The notes: generated by a model not told the origin, from the letters alone. Numbered from the stretch's first letter, positions 40,539 to 49,976 are shown. The stretch: DNA of 64,000 nt from Desulfobulbus alkaliphilus (GCF_016918545.1 NZ_JAFFQC010000004.1:124001-188000); one strand, 5' to 3'. A program made the numbers and translations.

Positions 40539-43500
40539 ATGTGTACCGGGCCGTCTTTGAGTTTATCTTCCACCTGCTGGCGGACCCTGGCAAGCCACTG
40601 ATCAAGTTCAGCCGGGGTGTTGATGATCGTACTGGGCAGGGTGACCCGTACTGCCTGGGGGTTGGCCAGCTTCGTAGCTTCAGCCAGGGCCCGGTAAAAA
40701 CGCTGGGGGATGGCGTCGAGCAGGTTGCGCCGGTCAGCCAGGTCTTGAGCCTGCAGGGCGGCAAGAATCTCGTCCTCGCTGCCAAGAGCGGCCCTGGGCG
40801 GTGGGGTGAGCTGACAGGTGGCAATGAGCTTGTTACGCTGCTCCTCTGTCCGGCTTTTCCATGCCTGGGAGGCGGCCAGTTTTTTCTCTCCTGCCAGAAA
40901 AGCGGCGGCAAGTTCATCCTGCAGTTTGCCAAGGGCAAGGCGCAGAGCATTGGTCAGCTGTTTGGTCAACTCGGGCACCGGGTCGGGATCGGCCAGCAGG
41001 GTGCGACCGGTTTTCATGGCAGCAATTGATTTGCTGCTGGCCTCGGCTTCCGGGAGGCCATGGGCAAACCCCAGGAAAATCAGCAGGCGCTCCCATTTGG
41101 GCCAGCGAGCGTTTATGGCCTCAGCGCTTTTCTTCCAGGCAGCCAGCTTGGCGGTAAGGTCGTCTTTAAGCGCATGGAGTTGAAGGAGTTGAGCATTACC
41201 GCTGAGCTTCTGGAGGGCGCGGATATCCTTGGTCTCAGGAATTGCCGGGCGGGGCTCAGCGCCGCCGGCAGACTCAGCCAAGGCAAGTAGTTTGGTCAGG
41301 AACAGGCCGGCAGCTTCGGCCTCTTTGCCGTTTTGGGTGGCGACTCCGGCCTTCTGGAAGAGCGCCTTGAGTTCGAGCCGCTGTTGGACATTGAGCGGGG
41401 GGACATCGACATAGAAGCTGGCGACGCCCACCTGGTTTTGTGGCAGGGTAGCCTGGACCGGCTGGTGGTTGAGGGTAGCGCGGAGATTGCCGGCTACCAG
41501 CATGACAAACAAGGCACCATCGATGGCATCTTTGGGCCAGCCATAGGGGTTGGCACGAAAATGCGCATACAGCTCCTTCCCTTTCTTGCCCGCACCGATA
41601 AAGTCGATCACTCGGCGGCAAACCGGATGGAGGGTTGGGTTGCCCGGGTAGCCGACCTGGGCCAGGGCGGCAACGTCGCCGGTACGGGCACGGCTGACAA
41701 CCTGGCCCCAGTTGCCATGGTCGGCCTCGGAAAAGTTCGGGAAGAGCCGTACCATGGCACTTTCGGCCGAATCCTGGACCTTATCGGCCAGCTCAATACC
41801 ACTGGTCTCCTGCCCTCCGCCGAGAAAAACCTTGGCGCTGGCGATGATATGGCCAAGGAGTTCCTGGATACGGTGCTGGGCAACCTCCAGATGGGTCTCA
41901 ATGGCCTTGCGTGCCTCAATGGACTCCGGGTTGCCAGCGGGGCCTCGACTGTCAAGGGTTTCCTGGGCGGCAAGGTACGCGGCAATGGCCTGTTTCAATT
42001 CCTCATGGTGGAGACGCGGCAGGTAGCCGAAAAGCATCGGGCTGTCGATCCCGGCCGCCCGGGCATCGTTGATCACCGATTTTTCGTCGTCGCTCCAGCC
42101 GTCTCTGAGCCACAGGGTGACCTCATCGCTGCTGGTGGAGGGTCGGCCGGAGGAAAGTTCAAAGGCAAGCTTGCGCGGCTGGAGGGAGCTGCCCTGTTGG
42201 AGTGAAACCGGTTTCAGGGCTTGCTTGGCCCCGTTGCGGAGCAGGTCCGCCCGGTGGGCGTTGATCCTTTGGTCGTCGCCCAAGATGGCGGCACGGCGAC
42301 GGTTGAAATCATGGGTCCAGAGTACCCCCTCACGGGTCTGAAGACGGTACTCGGATTCAACTGCCATGAGGTGACCTTCGGTCTCCATCTGTTTGAGTAG
42401 CCTGGGGACTAGCTGTTCAAGCCGGGGGCGGTCGTTTTTCAGGTCGGTGATGAGCAGGTCGACCAGGGTTTCGGCCGTGGCCCGCACACCATCATCAACC
42501 CCTGGCGAGCGGGGTAATTTTCCGATCAGGAATATCACGGCACAGAGGCTTGAACGAAGAGCACCCTCTGGTGTCCCGTCCCGCTGTTTCCTGATGATCT
42601 CATCATATTCCCGTTCCAGTTCGCCGGAATTAATGAGATCGGTGCAGATCTGGTCGTAGATAAAATCGACCGGGACCACCGTGCCCAGCGATGAGGCGGC
42701 GGTTTGCCTGGTTGCTTCAAAAACGATCTGCAATTGGGTGCGCAACTGGGCCTTGGTGCCGGAGTGGTCGGTGTTGCGCAACACCTTTTCCCAGAACCGG
42801 CGGCGGGTGGGCAGCAGTGGGTAGTCGACGACGAGGTGTTTGTCGTCCTCATGGGTTGCCGCCAGGCGGGTGTGCTGCAGGTGGCGGGCCAGCTCACCCT
42901 GGTTGGCCTCCATGCAGGACGCGATTGCTGATTCCTGCTCAGGCTTTTTACGCAGCACAGTTTTACGGATGACACTTTCGACATCAGTGTCGGAGAGTTG
43001 CACACGCACCGCAAATCTGGCCTGCAGGCGTTGCAGGCTGGGGGTGGTGTTCAAGGCCGACTGCCCGGTGCCAACGATCAGCAGGCGGCTGCCCAGGTCG
43101 GTACAGCAATGCTCAGCGATCTCCTGGACATCGTTGGCGCGCTGGATCTTTTCCCCGATAAACTGCTGGACCTCATCGACCACCATCAGGGTGCAGGGCA
43201 GCTTCCCGTCTTGGCCGAATATCTGCTTGATGATATCCAGGGTGTCATCGATGGTTGGGAAATTGTTGTCCTTGAACTGGTCACGAATAGCCGCCTGGGC
43301 ATTGGCGGCAGTAGCGTACTTCGGCTCGGCGGCGACCAGGGCCTCTGCCAGGGGCACGGAGAGTTTCAAACTGAGGATTTCACGGCCCAACTGGCGATTC
43401 TGTTGTTGCAGTGCATCCGCCACCCTGTTTTCCAGCCCGGAGGAGCGCAGCCAGAGGATGAACCTGGCCTGGGCCAGATTTTCCGGCAGGCCCGCGGCGC

Positions 43501-43981
43501 GCAGCACCAACTGGATAAAGGCCAGGCGGACATTGTCCATGCTTCCCGCGCCCAGGGTGCCGGCGGCGGCGCGTAACCCGCCCAGAGGCCGGCTGCGACT
43601 GCTCAGCTCGGTGAGCAGGTCCGATACCTCTGCGGGTAATGTCACCAGTGACCGGGCGGTGGCGCCGTCGGCAAAGCGGTAGTCTTCCCAGAGATAGCGG
43701 AGGACCTTGACGAGGTGGGACTTACCGCTGCCGAAAAAGCCACTGACCCAGGCAGCGCTCTGTTCGGCCTTGCCCAGGCCGTCCAGGTAAGCTTTAAGGA
43801 TCCGCTCCAACCCTCGGGCATATTCCCCATCACAGACGAAGTTTTGCAGTTCAAACCGGAGTGTCCTGATCTGGCCGGCATCTTCACCGATTTCGGAAAC
43901 CTTTGAGACCCCGTTATTGAGGAGTTCGAGGGTGGTCGGGTCCCGGAAGTACAGTTCGCGGTTGGAAAGTAATAAAGTCAT
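40535..43981 (-). CDS. brxC: BREX P-loop ATPase BrxC
   Basis: 1148 aa. Walker A FGSGKSH in WVSGFFGSGKSHLVKVL (about 80-90), Walker B TLMVVDEVQQFIGE (about 265), a sensor-like IVGTGQS strand, and a long helical C-terminal part with Ala/Leu-rich coiled-coil segments. BrxC (PglY/BrxC family) is required for BREX restriction and probably forms large complexes with the methyltransferase and PglZ. It overlaps brxB and pglX by four bases. Confidence 0.95.
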   Translation of the reverse strand: MTLLLSNRELYFRDPTTLELLNNGVSKVSEIGEDAGQIRTLRFELQNFVCDGEYARGLERILKAYLDGLGKAEQSAAWVSGFFGSGKSHLVKVLRYLWEDYRFADGATARSLVTLPAEVSDLLTELSSRSRPLGGLRAAAGTLGAGSMDNVRLAFIQLVLRAAGLPENLAQARFILWLRSSGLENRVADALQQQNRQLGREILSLKLSVPLAEALVAAEPKYATAANAQAAIRDQFKDNNFPTIDDTLDIIKQIFGQDGKLPCTLMVVDEVQQFIGEKIQRANDVQEIAEHCCTDLGSRLLIVGTGQSALNTTPSLQRLQARFAVRVQLSDTDVESVIRKTVLRKKPEQESAIASCMEANQGELARHLQHTRLAATHEDDKHLVVDYPLLPTRRRFWEKVLRNTDHSGTKAQLRTQLQIVFEATRQTAASSLGTVVPVDFIYDQICTDLINSGELEREYDEIIRKQRDGTPEGALRSSLCAVIFLIGKLPRSPGVDDGVRATAETLVDLLITDLKNDRPRLEQLVPRLLKQMETEGHLMAVESEYRLQTREGVLWTHDFNRRRAAILGDDQRINAHRADLLRNGAKQALKPVSLQQGSSLQPRKLAFELSSGRPSTSSDEVTLWLRDGWSDDEKSVINDARAAGIDSPMLFGYLPRLHHEELKQAIAAYLAAQETLDSRGPAGNPESIEARKAIETHLEVAQHRIQELLGHIIASAKVFLGGGQETSGIELADKVQDSAESAMVRLFPNFSEADHGNWGQVVSRARTGDVAALAQVGYPGNPTLHPVCRRVIDFIGAGKKGKELYAHFRANPYGWPKDAIDGALFVMLVAGNLRATLNHQPVQATLPQNQVGVASFYVDVPPLNVQQRLELKALFQKAGVATQNGKEAEAAGLFLTKLLALAESAGGAEPRPAIPETKDIRALQKLSGNAQLLQLHALKDDLTAKLAAWKKSAEAINARWPKWERLLIFLGFAHGLPEAEASSKSIAAMKTGRTLLADPDPVPELTKQLTNALRLALGKLQDELAAAFLAGEKKLAASQAWKSRTEEQRNKLIATCQLTPPPRAALGSEDEILAALQAQDLADRRNLLDAIPQRFYRALAEATKLANPQAVRVTLPSTIINTPAELDQWLARVRQQVEDKLKDGPVHI

Positions 43982-44535
43982 GGGTCAATAAAGCTGGTGG
44001 TTGAGGTGATCGGGACGGCCATATAGTTGAATCCGTCACGGGCGGCCATGAAACGATAGATGTGGCCTGCATATTCCCCGGGAAACATAATGAGCAGACG
44101 ACCAAGGACACTGTCCTCGACCCGCTCGATCAGGCTGGAGACTCGCATAAAGTCAAACAGCGCGGCCAGGCCGGTAACGGCGACAACACTGTCGGCAGTG
44201 ACATCTTCACCGGTACAGGCCAGCCTTACCCGATCGACAGCCAGGTCCTCGATTTCGATGCTGACGGTGAAATACTCAGGTTCGGCAAAGATACCTTCAC
44301 GGTAGTCGTGCGCCCCCAGCCACTCCGGTAGCAGACCGGTGAGATCGACGGTGGTCCAGCCGTGGCCTGCACCAAGGGTTGCCGCCTCAAACTGGGGCAG
44401 GCGGGCACGTACCCGTCTTTCTTCATCTGGTGGATATACAGCAAACCAGACCCGTTGCTTGCCGGCCATATTGGTTGACCAAGGCAGAGCGACCTGCCGG
44501 GAGTAGTTGGCAAGGAGACGGTCAATTCTGTTCAT
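43978..44535 (-). CDS. brxB: BREX protein BrxB (DUF1788)
   Basis: 185 aa. The order QVALPWSTNMAGKQRVWFAVYPPDEERRVRARL, WTTVDLTGLLPEWLG, and LGRLLIMFPGEYAGHIYRFM with DGFNYMAVPI is the DUF1788 layout. BrxB is needed for methylation and defence in BREX-1. Position between brxA and brxC with four-base overlaps supports the call. Confidence 0.93.
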   Translation of the reverse strand: MNRIDRLLANYSRQVALPWSTNMAGKQRVWFAVYPPDEERRVRARLPQFEAATLGAGHGWTTVDLTGLLPEWLGAHDYREGIFAEPEYFTVSIEIEDLAVDRVRLACTGEDVTADSVVAVTGLAALFDFMRVSSLIERVEDSVLGRLLIMFPGEYAGHIYRFMAARDGFNYMAVPITSTTSFIDP

Positions 44536-45335
44536 GATACCTCAGGTTCATAAGCGGCAAGGAGTGGAAAGCTCACTTCAACAACCTCTCCGACCACCCG
44601 CAGGTTGAGCAGCCCGGCGCGATGGGCCTCCTGCCCGATGGTTCTGGCTCGGTCGGCGTTAAGGTCAAGGAGGGTGCACCATGGGTTGGCAAAAACGGCT
44701 GCCCCATGGTAGCTGGCAATGTGACCAAGGAAGAGGGCCATGGTCACCATAACGGGAGTGGGCTTGATACGCTGACGGATCTTTTTGGTTCGGCCGCTGA
44801 GATGGCCGGACTGGGTCCAGGAGGATGCAGCGTTTCGGGCGATCTTGTTTTGGTTCAGTTCTGAATACTGACCGGGAAACGTGGTTCCCACCGCCTGGGC
44901 CAGGCTGATGACTTCTATCCGGTCGCCTTCAGCTGCCTCCTGAATCGGCTGAGTTGTGGCCCGCAGGAGAGGATCGCGAGCCCAGGCGACCTGAAAGGCA
45001 AGGAGGGCCAGGCTGGTGGCATCGATGGCATGGAGTTTACGCAAAAGACCAAAGAGTGGGACCCTTTCATCAATGGCGTAGAGTTCACGTAAATGGCGCA
45101 GCGATTTCTGCCGGGTACTCTCCGTGTTCTTGTTCAGCACGTTGCTTTGTTGGATAGCGTCGTGATATTCGGAGATATCAGACCCAACAGGCACCGCAGC
45201 CAACAAAAGATCAAGCTCTGCCAGCATCATGGTTCGGCTGACATGTGCACCACCATGGGAGAATTTCATGCCAAAATCTGTCAGCGCGGAGTTGGCGGCC
45301 GGGAAGGATGGTGAGGAAAGGTGGGGTGCTGGCAC
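44532..45335 (-). CDS. brxA: BREX protein BrxA (DUF1819)
   Basis: 267 aa from a GTG at 45335 with GGA 12 bp upstream; an ATG at 45269 is a weaker alternative. The core KFSHGGAHVSRTMMLAELDLLL, KSLRHLRELYAID and LLALLAFQVAWARDPLLRAT matches DUF1819. BrxA is a small DNA-binding BREX component. It heads the seven-gene operon, whose genes overlap or nearly touch throughout. Confidence 0.92.
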   Translation of the reverse strand: MPAPHLSSPSFPAANSALTDFGMKFSHGGAHVSRTMMLAELDLLLAAVPVGSDISEYHDAIQQSNVLNKNTESTRQKSLRHLRELYAIDERVPLFGLLRKLHAIDATSLALLAFQVAWARDPLLRATTQPIQEAAEGDRIEVISLAQAVGTTFPGQYSELNQNKIARNAASSWTQSGHLSGRTKKIRQRIKPTPVMVTMALFLGHIASYHGAAVFANPWCTLLDLNADRARTIGQEAHRAGLLNLRVVGEVVEVSFPLLAAYEPEVS

Positions 45336-45645
45336 TTTATTGGTTCCGTTTCAAAGAGGTCGGGCATGGTAACAAAAACTGATTTCTGTTAACAACGCCT
45401 GTGACAGGCACCGTCGACCAAGGTTTTCCATGATCCCCGCTGAGGTTGATCAGGGTGAGGTGTGATACGCAGCGCTTACAGTTAACGGGTAACAATAGTG
45501 AAATCAAGAGATAAGTGGCTGCATGATTTCGCCCGATGATCTCAATCATGGTAGTGTCTAGAGGGCCGCTGAGCAGCTTCTCCGGTAAACATTGCGTGAT
45601 CCAGTACCAATCGTGCAGCCTCTTCCCGGAACTCGTTTGAACCGG
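45336..45645. other. Upstream region of the BREX operon
   Basis: No gene seen. An inverted repeat GTAACA...TGTTAAC (45369-45393) lies 35-60 bp upstream of brxA and could be an operator. No WYL-type BrxR regulator gene is present next to the operon. Confidence 0.45.
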
Positions 45646-46131
45646 CTATTCAACGTGCAAATCAAACTTCCAATGGTTGTTCACCCATCCGGCAAGTAGG
45701 TACCTGTCCCCTACATTTGTTCGATGAAACTTTGCGATCCATAGTCTCATTTTCTGGAAAAGCCTCAGTGCCGCTTCGTCTGAATCCACCTGGAATATCA
45801 TCACTCGATATTTTGAACGTGAGACGAGCAACTTCTCGAAATCTTCTTTGATTGCATTCTCGCCGCCCCACTCGCTTTCCGCGACAAGTGAAACATCGGT
45901 CATGTGGTCCGCACGATCAGATTGGTACCAAACAACGTCGTAAAGCCATTCCTTCCCTTCGTCCGTTTCACATCCATTTGCCGCTGTCAGCCACCCGAAC
46001 TCCCTGCCAACTCCAACAATTGCGGCTTTCACTGCCACGGACCACGGTCTTTCCCCTTGCCATTGTTCAGTCTCAGATCTCTCTGGAATGGCTTCCAGTG
46101 CAGATTGAATTGCTAATTCGACGGTATCCAT
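45646..46131 (-). CDS. Hypothetical protein, possibly nuclease-like fold
   Basis: 161 aa from the ATG at 46131 (GGTGGG upstream; a GTG at 46140 is possible). The order TEQWQGERPWSVAVKAAIVG, LYDVVWYQ, MTDVSLVAESEWGG and YRVMIFQVDSDEAALRLFQK alternates helix and strand in a way reminiscent of restriction-endonuclease-like folds (D ... E), but without a clear E-x-K. Function unknown. It is upstream of and in the same direction as BREX, and separated from a decayed gene by a spacer that is repeated at 48262. Confidence 0.6.
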   Translation of the reverse strand: MDTVELAIQSALEAIPERSETEQWQGERPWSVAVKAAIVGVGREFGWLTAANGCETDEGKEWLYDVVWYQSDRADHMTDVSLVAESEWGGENAIKEDFEKLLVSRSKYRVMIFQVDSDEAALRLFQKMRLWIAKFHRTNVGDRYLLAGWVNNHWKFDLHVE

Positions 46132-46156
46132 CAAACCCACCCGCTAACAAGTAATA

Positions 46157-46276
46157 TATTTACTGGTAACCACCGGCACCAGGCAACACTTGGCACCGAA
46201 AACAGCCATCTCCTGACATATCATTTTCTAGCTGTAGAATATCACAACAATCATGCTGACCCAAAATTAAATACCT
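46157..46276 (-). repeat. Intergenic spacer repeat, copy 1
   Basis: About 120 bp resembling 48262-48386 (shared ATCATGCTGACCCAAAA, ACACCGAAA-CAGCCATCTC, TGGGTAAC parts). Both copies directly follow the stop codon of a decayed leftward gene and precede another leftward gene. Confidence 0.6.
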
Positions 46277-46284
46277 CAAAGCTG

Positions 46285-46690
46285 TCATATCAGGGGCCTG
46301 AAGCTATATGGGGGCTCAATGCCGACCACTTCCCAGGAGTGCTGCTTTGGAAAGGCTCCGCTCCCTAGCGCACGATTTTCCCAATCTATCGCCATGCCGG
46401 GAGTAGCTGACAAAAGGTGCATATTCCAGTGAAAATGAACCACAGGTTCCGGCGTAAAGTGGGCCACCCCTTCCAGCGAGCTGATGTCTGCAACGACTTC
46501 TTCCAGGATGGCTGTCTTGGCCGCCAATTCCTCCTCGATCCCGAAGTATGTGCGTGGGACCCAATTACCTGGGTCGTTCTGTTTGCGGCGCCCCTCGGCG
46601 CCCTTGATCCCCGTCCCGTGGTAGTTGGGATCTAGGGTTTCGAGCCCTTCGTGCTTTCCGAAGTGGACGAGTCCAACCCGTCCGTCTGCT
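46285..46690 (-). pseudogene. C-terminal fragment of a phage-type polyvalent protein
   Basis: The minus strand encodes LVHFGKHEGLETLDPNYHGT followed by GIKGAEGRRKQNDPGNWVPRTYFG and a variable tail ending SFRPLI. The H(F/Y)S...L-LDP-x-YGTG-x-GAE-x-R-PRTYF pattern is found in large phage and integrative-element proteins. Upstream the reading frame switches to the 46632-47003 gene, so a frameshift around 46680 probably split one gene. A 66-bp stretch within it (46459-46525) is repeated at 47056-47120. Confidence 0.5.
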
Positions 46691-47003
46691 CGGAGGGGGA
46701 GTCCTCCGTCCACTGATTCTTGGCGGCTTCGTAAATCCCCTTGTTCAGCCACGCGTCCAGCTTCTCGTCCACTTCCTTGTCGATCTCCTCCTTGGTCTGA
46801 GGCTTGGAAGAGGAACTCGCTTTCGGTTGCTGATCCGGAAACTGGACCGCCTGCATCCTGTACACCTCCTCCGCTGTCTTGCCCTGGTTGGCCTTCATAG
46901 CGGCGTACTGCCGCTTCAAGTCCTTGACGAATGGGTTGTCCGAACCATGACTGGCCTCCAACCTCGCTATCTTCTCGGGCATCTCGTCGATCAATGAAGC
47001 CAT
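46632..47003 (-). CDS. Hypothetical protein (5' part of a split polyvalent gene)
   Basis: 123 aa from an ATG at 47003 with a strong AAGGAGG site. The sequence MASLIDEMPEKIARLEASHG, then SDNPFVKDLKRQYAAMKANQGKTAEEVY and EEIDKEVDEKLDAWLNKGIY, is helical and charged. The frame ends in KGSKP just where the LDPNYHGTG frame takes over, so it is probably the N-terminal half of a frameshifted gene. No catalytic motif. Confidence 0.5.
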   Translation of the reverse strand: MASLIDEMPEKIARLEASHGSDNPFVKDLKRQYAAMKANQGKTAEEVYRMQAVQFPDQQPKASSSSKPQTKEEIDKEVDEKLDAWLNKGIYEAAKNQWTEDSPSEQTDGLDSSTSESTKGSKP

Positions 47004-47055
47004 CGTAATCCTCCTTACCAAGCACGACCGTGTCGTACTTGTACACTTGTGCGTG

Positions 47056-47120
47056 GGCCACCCCTTCCATCGAGCTGATATCCGCAACGACTTCTTCCAG
47101 GATGGCTGTTTTGGCCGTTA
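47056..47120 (-). repeat. 66-bp direct repeat (second copy at 46459-46525)
   Basis: Both encode AKTAILEEVVADISS(M/L)EGVAH on the minus strand and differ at only a few positions; the flanking sequences differ. It indicates recombination or a partial duplication of the same gene. Confidence 0.75.
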
Positions 47121-47196
47121 CCTGTAACGGGGTGTCATTCGCGAGCACGATATTCTGCAGTGCCGGGGTGGCATGGTCACTTTCCGGTATGGCCAT

Positions 47197-47637
47197 ACCA
47201 AAACGGAGAAGACCGGGTCAGGGCCGTCACAACCGAGTACTTCCTCTCCCTGCTCATGCTACATGAACTCACCGGGGGTCATGGCGGGCCAGGTCGCATG
47301 GCTCTCTCCTCTCCAACAAGTGGTCTTGCGGATCGCAACCTGGCGGGGTTTGGCAGACAACCTGAAGCGCCACGACCGGCAAATCACCTGTCCGCCCTGC
47401 TGGGGGCCATGGTGATTATCGCAATAAGGATTGTCCTGCCACCGGCCATGGCCGCTGCGGTACAACCACAGGTGAGCCGGAGGCGTCGGGTATGCAAGAG
47501 AAAGCCACGATAGTACCGGAGGGGCAAGTGCCGGCTTACAACGGAACAGGGCCATCTTCCTGTTTCCTGCCACCCCATCGCCTGATTCAACCCTCTCGGC
47601 ACCAAAAAGCTCTTTTCTATAGATGACCACCGGGCTT
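47197..47637. other. Gene-free or decayed stretch
   Basis: Open frames exist on both strands but none has a ribosome-binding site or familiar motif. Nothing recognised. Confidence 0.4.
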
Positions 47638-47701
47638 GCCCAACAAACGGTTTCAGATTGTGGCTCGCTGCGCTCGCACAGTCTAACCTTATTCGTTAAC
47701 T
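47638..47701 (-). repeat. attC-like site behind the 47696-48232 gene
   Basis: Read leftward: AGTTAACG ... GTTTGTTGGGC, 64 bp. The terminal GTTGGGC fits the integron core GTTRRRY; the other end fits RYYYAAC with one mismatch. In between the two arms pair imperfectly (AGATTGTG/CACAGTCT) with unpaired bases, as attC sites do. The gene's stop codon lies inside the site, as in gene cassettes. No integron integrase is present. Confidence 0.4.
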
Positions 47702-48232
47702 GCTTGCTCTTGCTCGCTCCAAAGCCTCCAGAAACCTTCTAGTCCATTGTTCATAGCTGAATCCAGTTGAAGGATGCTGTATTACACATACTTCGATGTC
47801 ACTAGATACTGCTCGAATATTTCTGCCAAGTTCTATACCAAGAACCAATATCAGTTGAGGATTGAGATCGCGAATAATCTGAAGAAAAGGTTCCCTTGCA
47901 CTCTCCCACATATCTGCTGTTGGTCGCACTCTTGGATCGGTGCTGACAAAACCTTGGATATAGTTATAAAAGGAGATATGTTCCCATACTTCGCCGCGTG
48001 CCTCGTTATTTAGCCAGGTATTCCTATCAAGCCCGAGCAAGACCTTAGAGACCTTGGTAAAAAAGGAATGTCTTTCACCTTGAGCAAGCCGACGTACAAC
48101 TTCGGTTGTCACTGTTGGCCTAGTTTCCGCTTCATCTCCATAATGCGATTCTCCGAGAACAAGAACGCGCACCCCAAAACGATTATTGGCTCTGTAAAGA
48201 TTTCCTATCCAAGGCTGAAAAATAACGGGCAT
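47696..48232 (-). CDS. Uracil-DNA-glycosylase-like fold protein, possible gene cassette
   Basis: 178 aa with AAGGAG before the ATG. VRVLVLGESHYG (about 22-33) occupies the place of the UDG motif GxDPY, and VCVIQHPSTGFSY (about 150) that of the HPS motif, with LNPQLILVLGIELG between. The catalytic Asp is replaced by Glu or absent, so activity is doubtful. Such proteins are seen as unknowns in many genomes. The stop codon falls in an attC-like element, suggesting cassette origin. Confidence 0.6.
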   Translation of the reverse strand: MPVIFQPWIGNLYRANNRFGVRVLVLGESHYGDEAETRPTVTTEVVRRLAQGERHSFFTKVSKVLLGLDRNTWLNNEARGEVWEHISFYNYIQGFVSTDPRVRPTADMWESAREPFLQIIRDLNPQLILVLGIELGRNIRAVSSDIEVCVIQHPSTGFSYEQWTRRFLEALERARASS

Positions 48233-48261
48233 CGGAGCTCCTTGTATGGATAACAGGTAAG

Positions 48262-48386
48262 TATTTAGTTTCTGGGTAACTCAGTCAGATGGCAAACACC
48301 TGACACCGAAACAACCATCTCATTATCGTGGCACATCACTTGTTAATGATAATATCACAATCATCATGCTGACCCAAAACTAAATA
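48262..48386 (-). repeat. Intergenic spacer repeat, copy 2
   Basis: Related to 46157-46276 at perhaps two thirds identity by eye. It overlaps the last few bases of the decayed gene at 48380 and precedes the gene at 48232. Confidence 0.6.
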
Positions 48387-49078
48387 TACCGCCCCATGGT
48401 GCTCGTAGAGTCCTCGGTCAGGAAGAGGCGGTAGTCCCCACTCTGGTACTCTTCAAGGGGCTTGACCTCAACAGCAGCAAAATACTTATTGCTGGCGGAG
48501 ACCATGGCCTCACGGAAAGCCTTGCCGTCCGTGGTCTCTATATAGGAGGAGGGGGTTGCCCCGAGCTGTTCTATTTGTTTGACCAGCTCGGGTTTGGGGG
48601 TGTAGATCAGTACATCGCGTCCAGATACTCTCTTGCTCTTTCGATCGTAAGCAATGGATTGTCGTCGATTAACTCGAGGATTTCCTCGTAGTAGGGATCG
48701 GAGGGATCTAAGGGTTTCGCCTTTGGATCGAGGAGGAAGGGCGGTATCGACTCCCTCTGCTCGGCCGGCAGGTCCTCCAGCTTCGTCCCGTCGAACGCGA
48801 GGTCCAGGTAATTCTGCAAGGAAACTGGAGTCCGGTACTGAACCAGACTGCGAATAATTGGATCCATACCAGCTTGGGGGGTTGATTCCTCCGGCCAGCT
48901 CGGTAACTTGCTCTCTTGCTTTTTCAAGGGATAATCCTCCTTTTTTGTATTGGTCGCAGATCGCATCGATTGCAGCGACCAGGGGATTGCCAAGGGGTAT
49001 GAGGACACCTCCATACCCCTCAGCATATTTTTTAACGCAGGACCCCTGGCAGCCTACTGCGGACAAGTCTGGATTCAA
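48380..49078 (-). pseudogene. Decayed mobile-element genes (frame-disrupted)
   Basis: Protein-like sequence alternates between two minus-strand frames. One gives GYGGVLIPLGNPLVAAIDAI and GLSLEKAREQVTELAGG at the right and VLIYTPKPELVKQIEQLGAT to GRYI at the left. The other gives MDPIIRSLVQYRTPVSLQNY to ERAREYLDAMY (48607-48867) in the middle. Either two or three small overlapping genes or one gene with frameshifts. The VLIYTPKPELVKQ block resembles domains of large phage proteins. A TTG start at 49078 overlaps the upstream stop. Confidence 0.45.
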
Positions 49079-49770
49079 TCCGGACCTTCGGCGATGAACC
49101 GGAGAGCATAGCCATTTTGTTCGGCAATCCGATTGGCCTCATCGATCGAGATACGTAGCTCGGCGGCAAAATAGCTGCTGCCCGGACAACTTCCCTCAAT
49201 GATCACAACCCCAAGATCCTTCATCATCGTCCTGTTCTCCGAGAGGAAATGTTCATAAGCAGCCCCTTGCGCAGTTCCTGTCTTATAGAAGAATTCCCAT
49301 TCATTATCCCAGTCAGGCTCCTCGTTCAGCCAGGCCTCGATCTAGGCATTGATTGCTTCACGGTCCTTGCCATCGGCTTGTTCGAACCAATCATACCATT
49401 CTTCCTCCACCTGTTCTTCCAACGCCTCCCTGTTCATACCGCTTGCCGGAGGCTTGCGCTGTACTGCCAGAAGAAGCTCTTGGTGATATAAATTCTTGAT
49501 CCTTTCTTCGAGCGCATAGCTTCTTTCAAACGCGCCCCAATCGATATCCTCAACACGGGAATACCAGTACAGTTCTCGGCGTAATCGCGGTGCAGTGAAG
49601 TTCGCATAGGACAGGGTCCCATGTGCATCAACCTCGAACAGGTCCCATGCTTTTTTCGCGTGATGCCAAGCCGTATCCACTTCTTCTTGACTGGCGTTGA
49701 GTAAATCCAACGGAAGGGTGATTGTCACTCCCAGAGAGGCAAGTGTTCTCAAAAAGGTTCTTCGATTCAT
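49075..49770 (-). pseudogene. Tat-signal protein interrupted by an amber codon
   Basis: The ATG at 49770 starts MNRRTFLRTLASLGVTITLP, a twin-arginine-like export signal. The frame stops at TAG (49344-49342) after 142 codons but continues in the same frame for 88 codons (IEAWLNEEPDWDNEWEFFYK ... NGYALRFIAEGPD) to TGA at 49077. Coding character is alike on both sides, so a nonsense mutation is the simplest reading. Function unknown. Confidence 0.55.
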
Positions 49771-49976
49771 ATTATCTCCTTTGTACCAGATTCACGGATA
49801 TGGCTGGGCCGCACGTTGGGGTCAAATCCAGACTTCGGCCCTGATCTCTCTGGTCATCAATGCCCTGCTGCCCCAGGTCCAGCAAGGGGGTGCCACGGTT
49901 CTCCTGTGCCCCTGGGTACGGACACCCAATAATCGCATGATCGCCCCGGGAGCTTGTGGCCTGAACATTCATCTGA

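Noticed and set aside
45337-45549. 70-codon minus-strand ORF upstream of brxA
   Set aside because: No start signal; it covers the likely BREX promoter region.
49342-49344. Pyrrolysine readthrough of the TAG codon
   Set aside because: No pyl genes in the window and no reason for this protein; a nonsense mutation is simpler.
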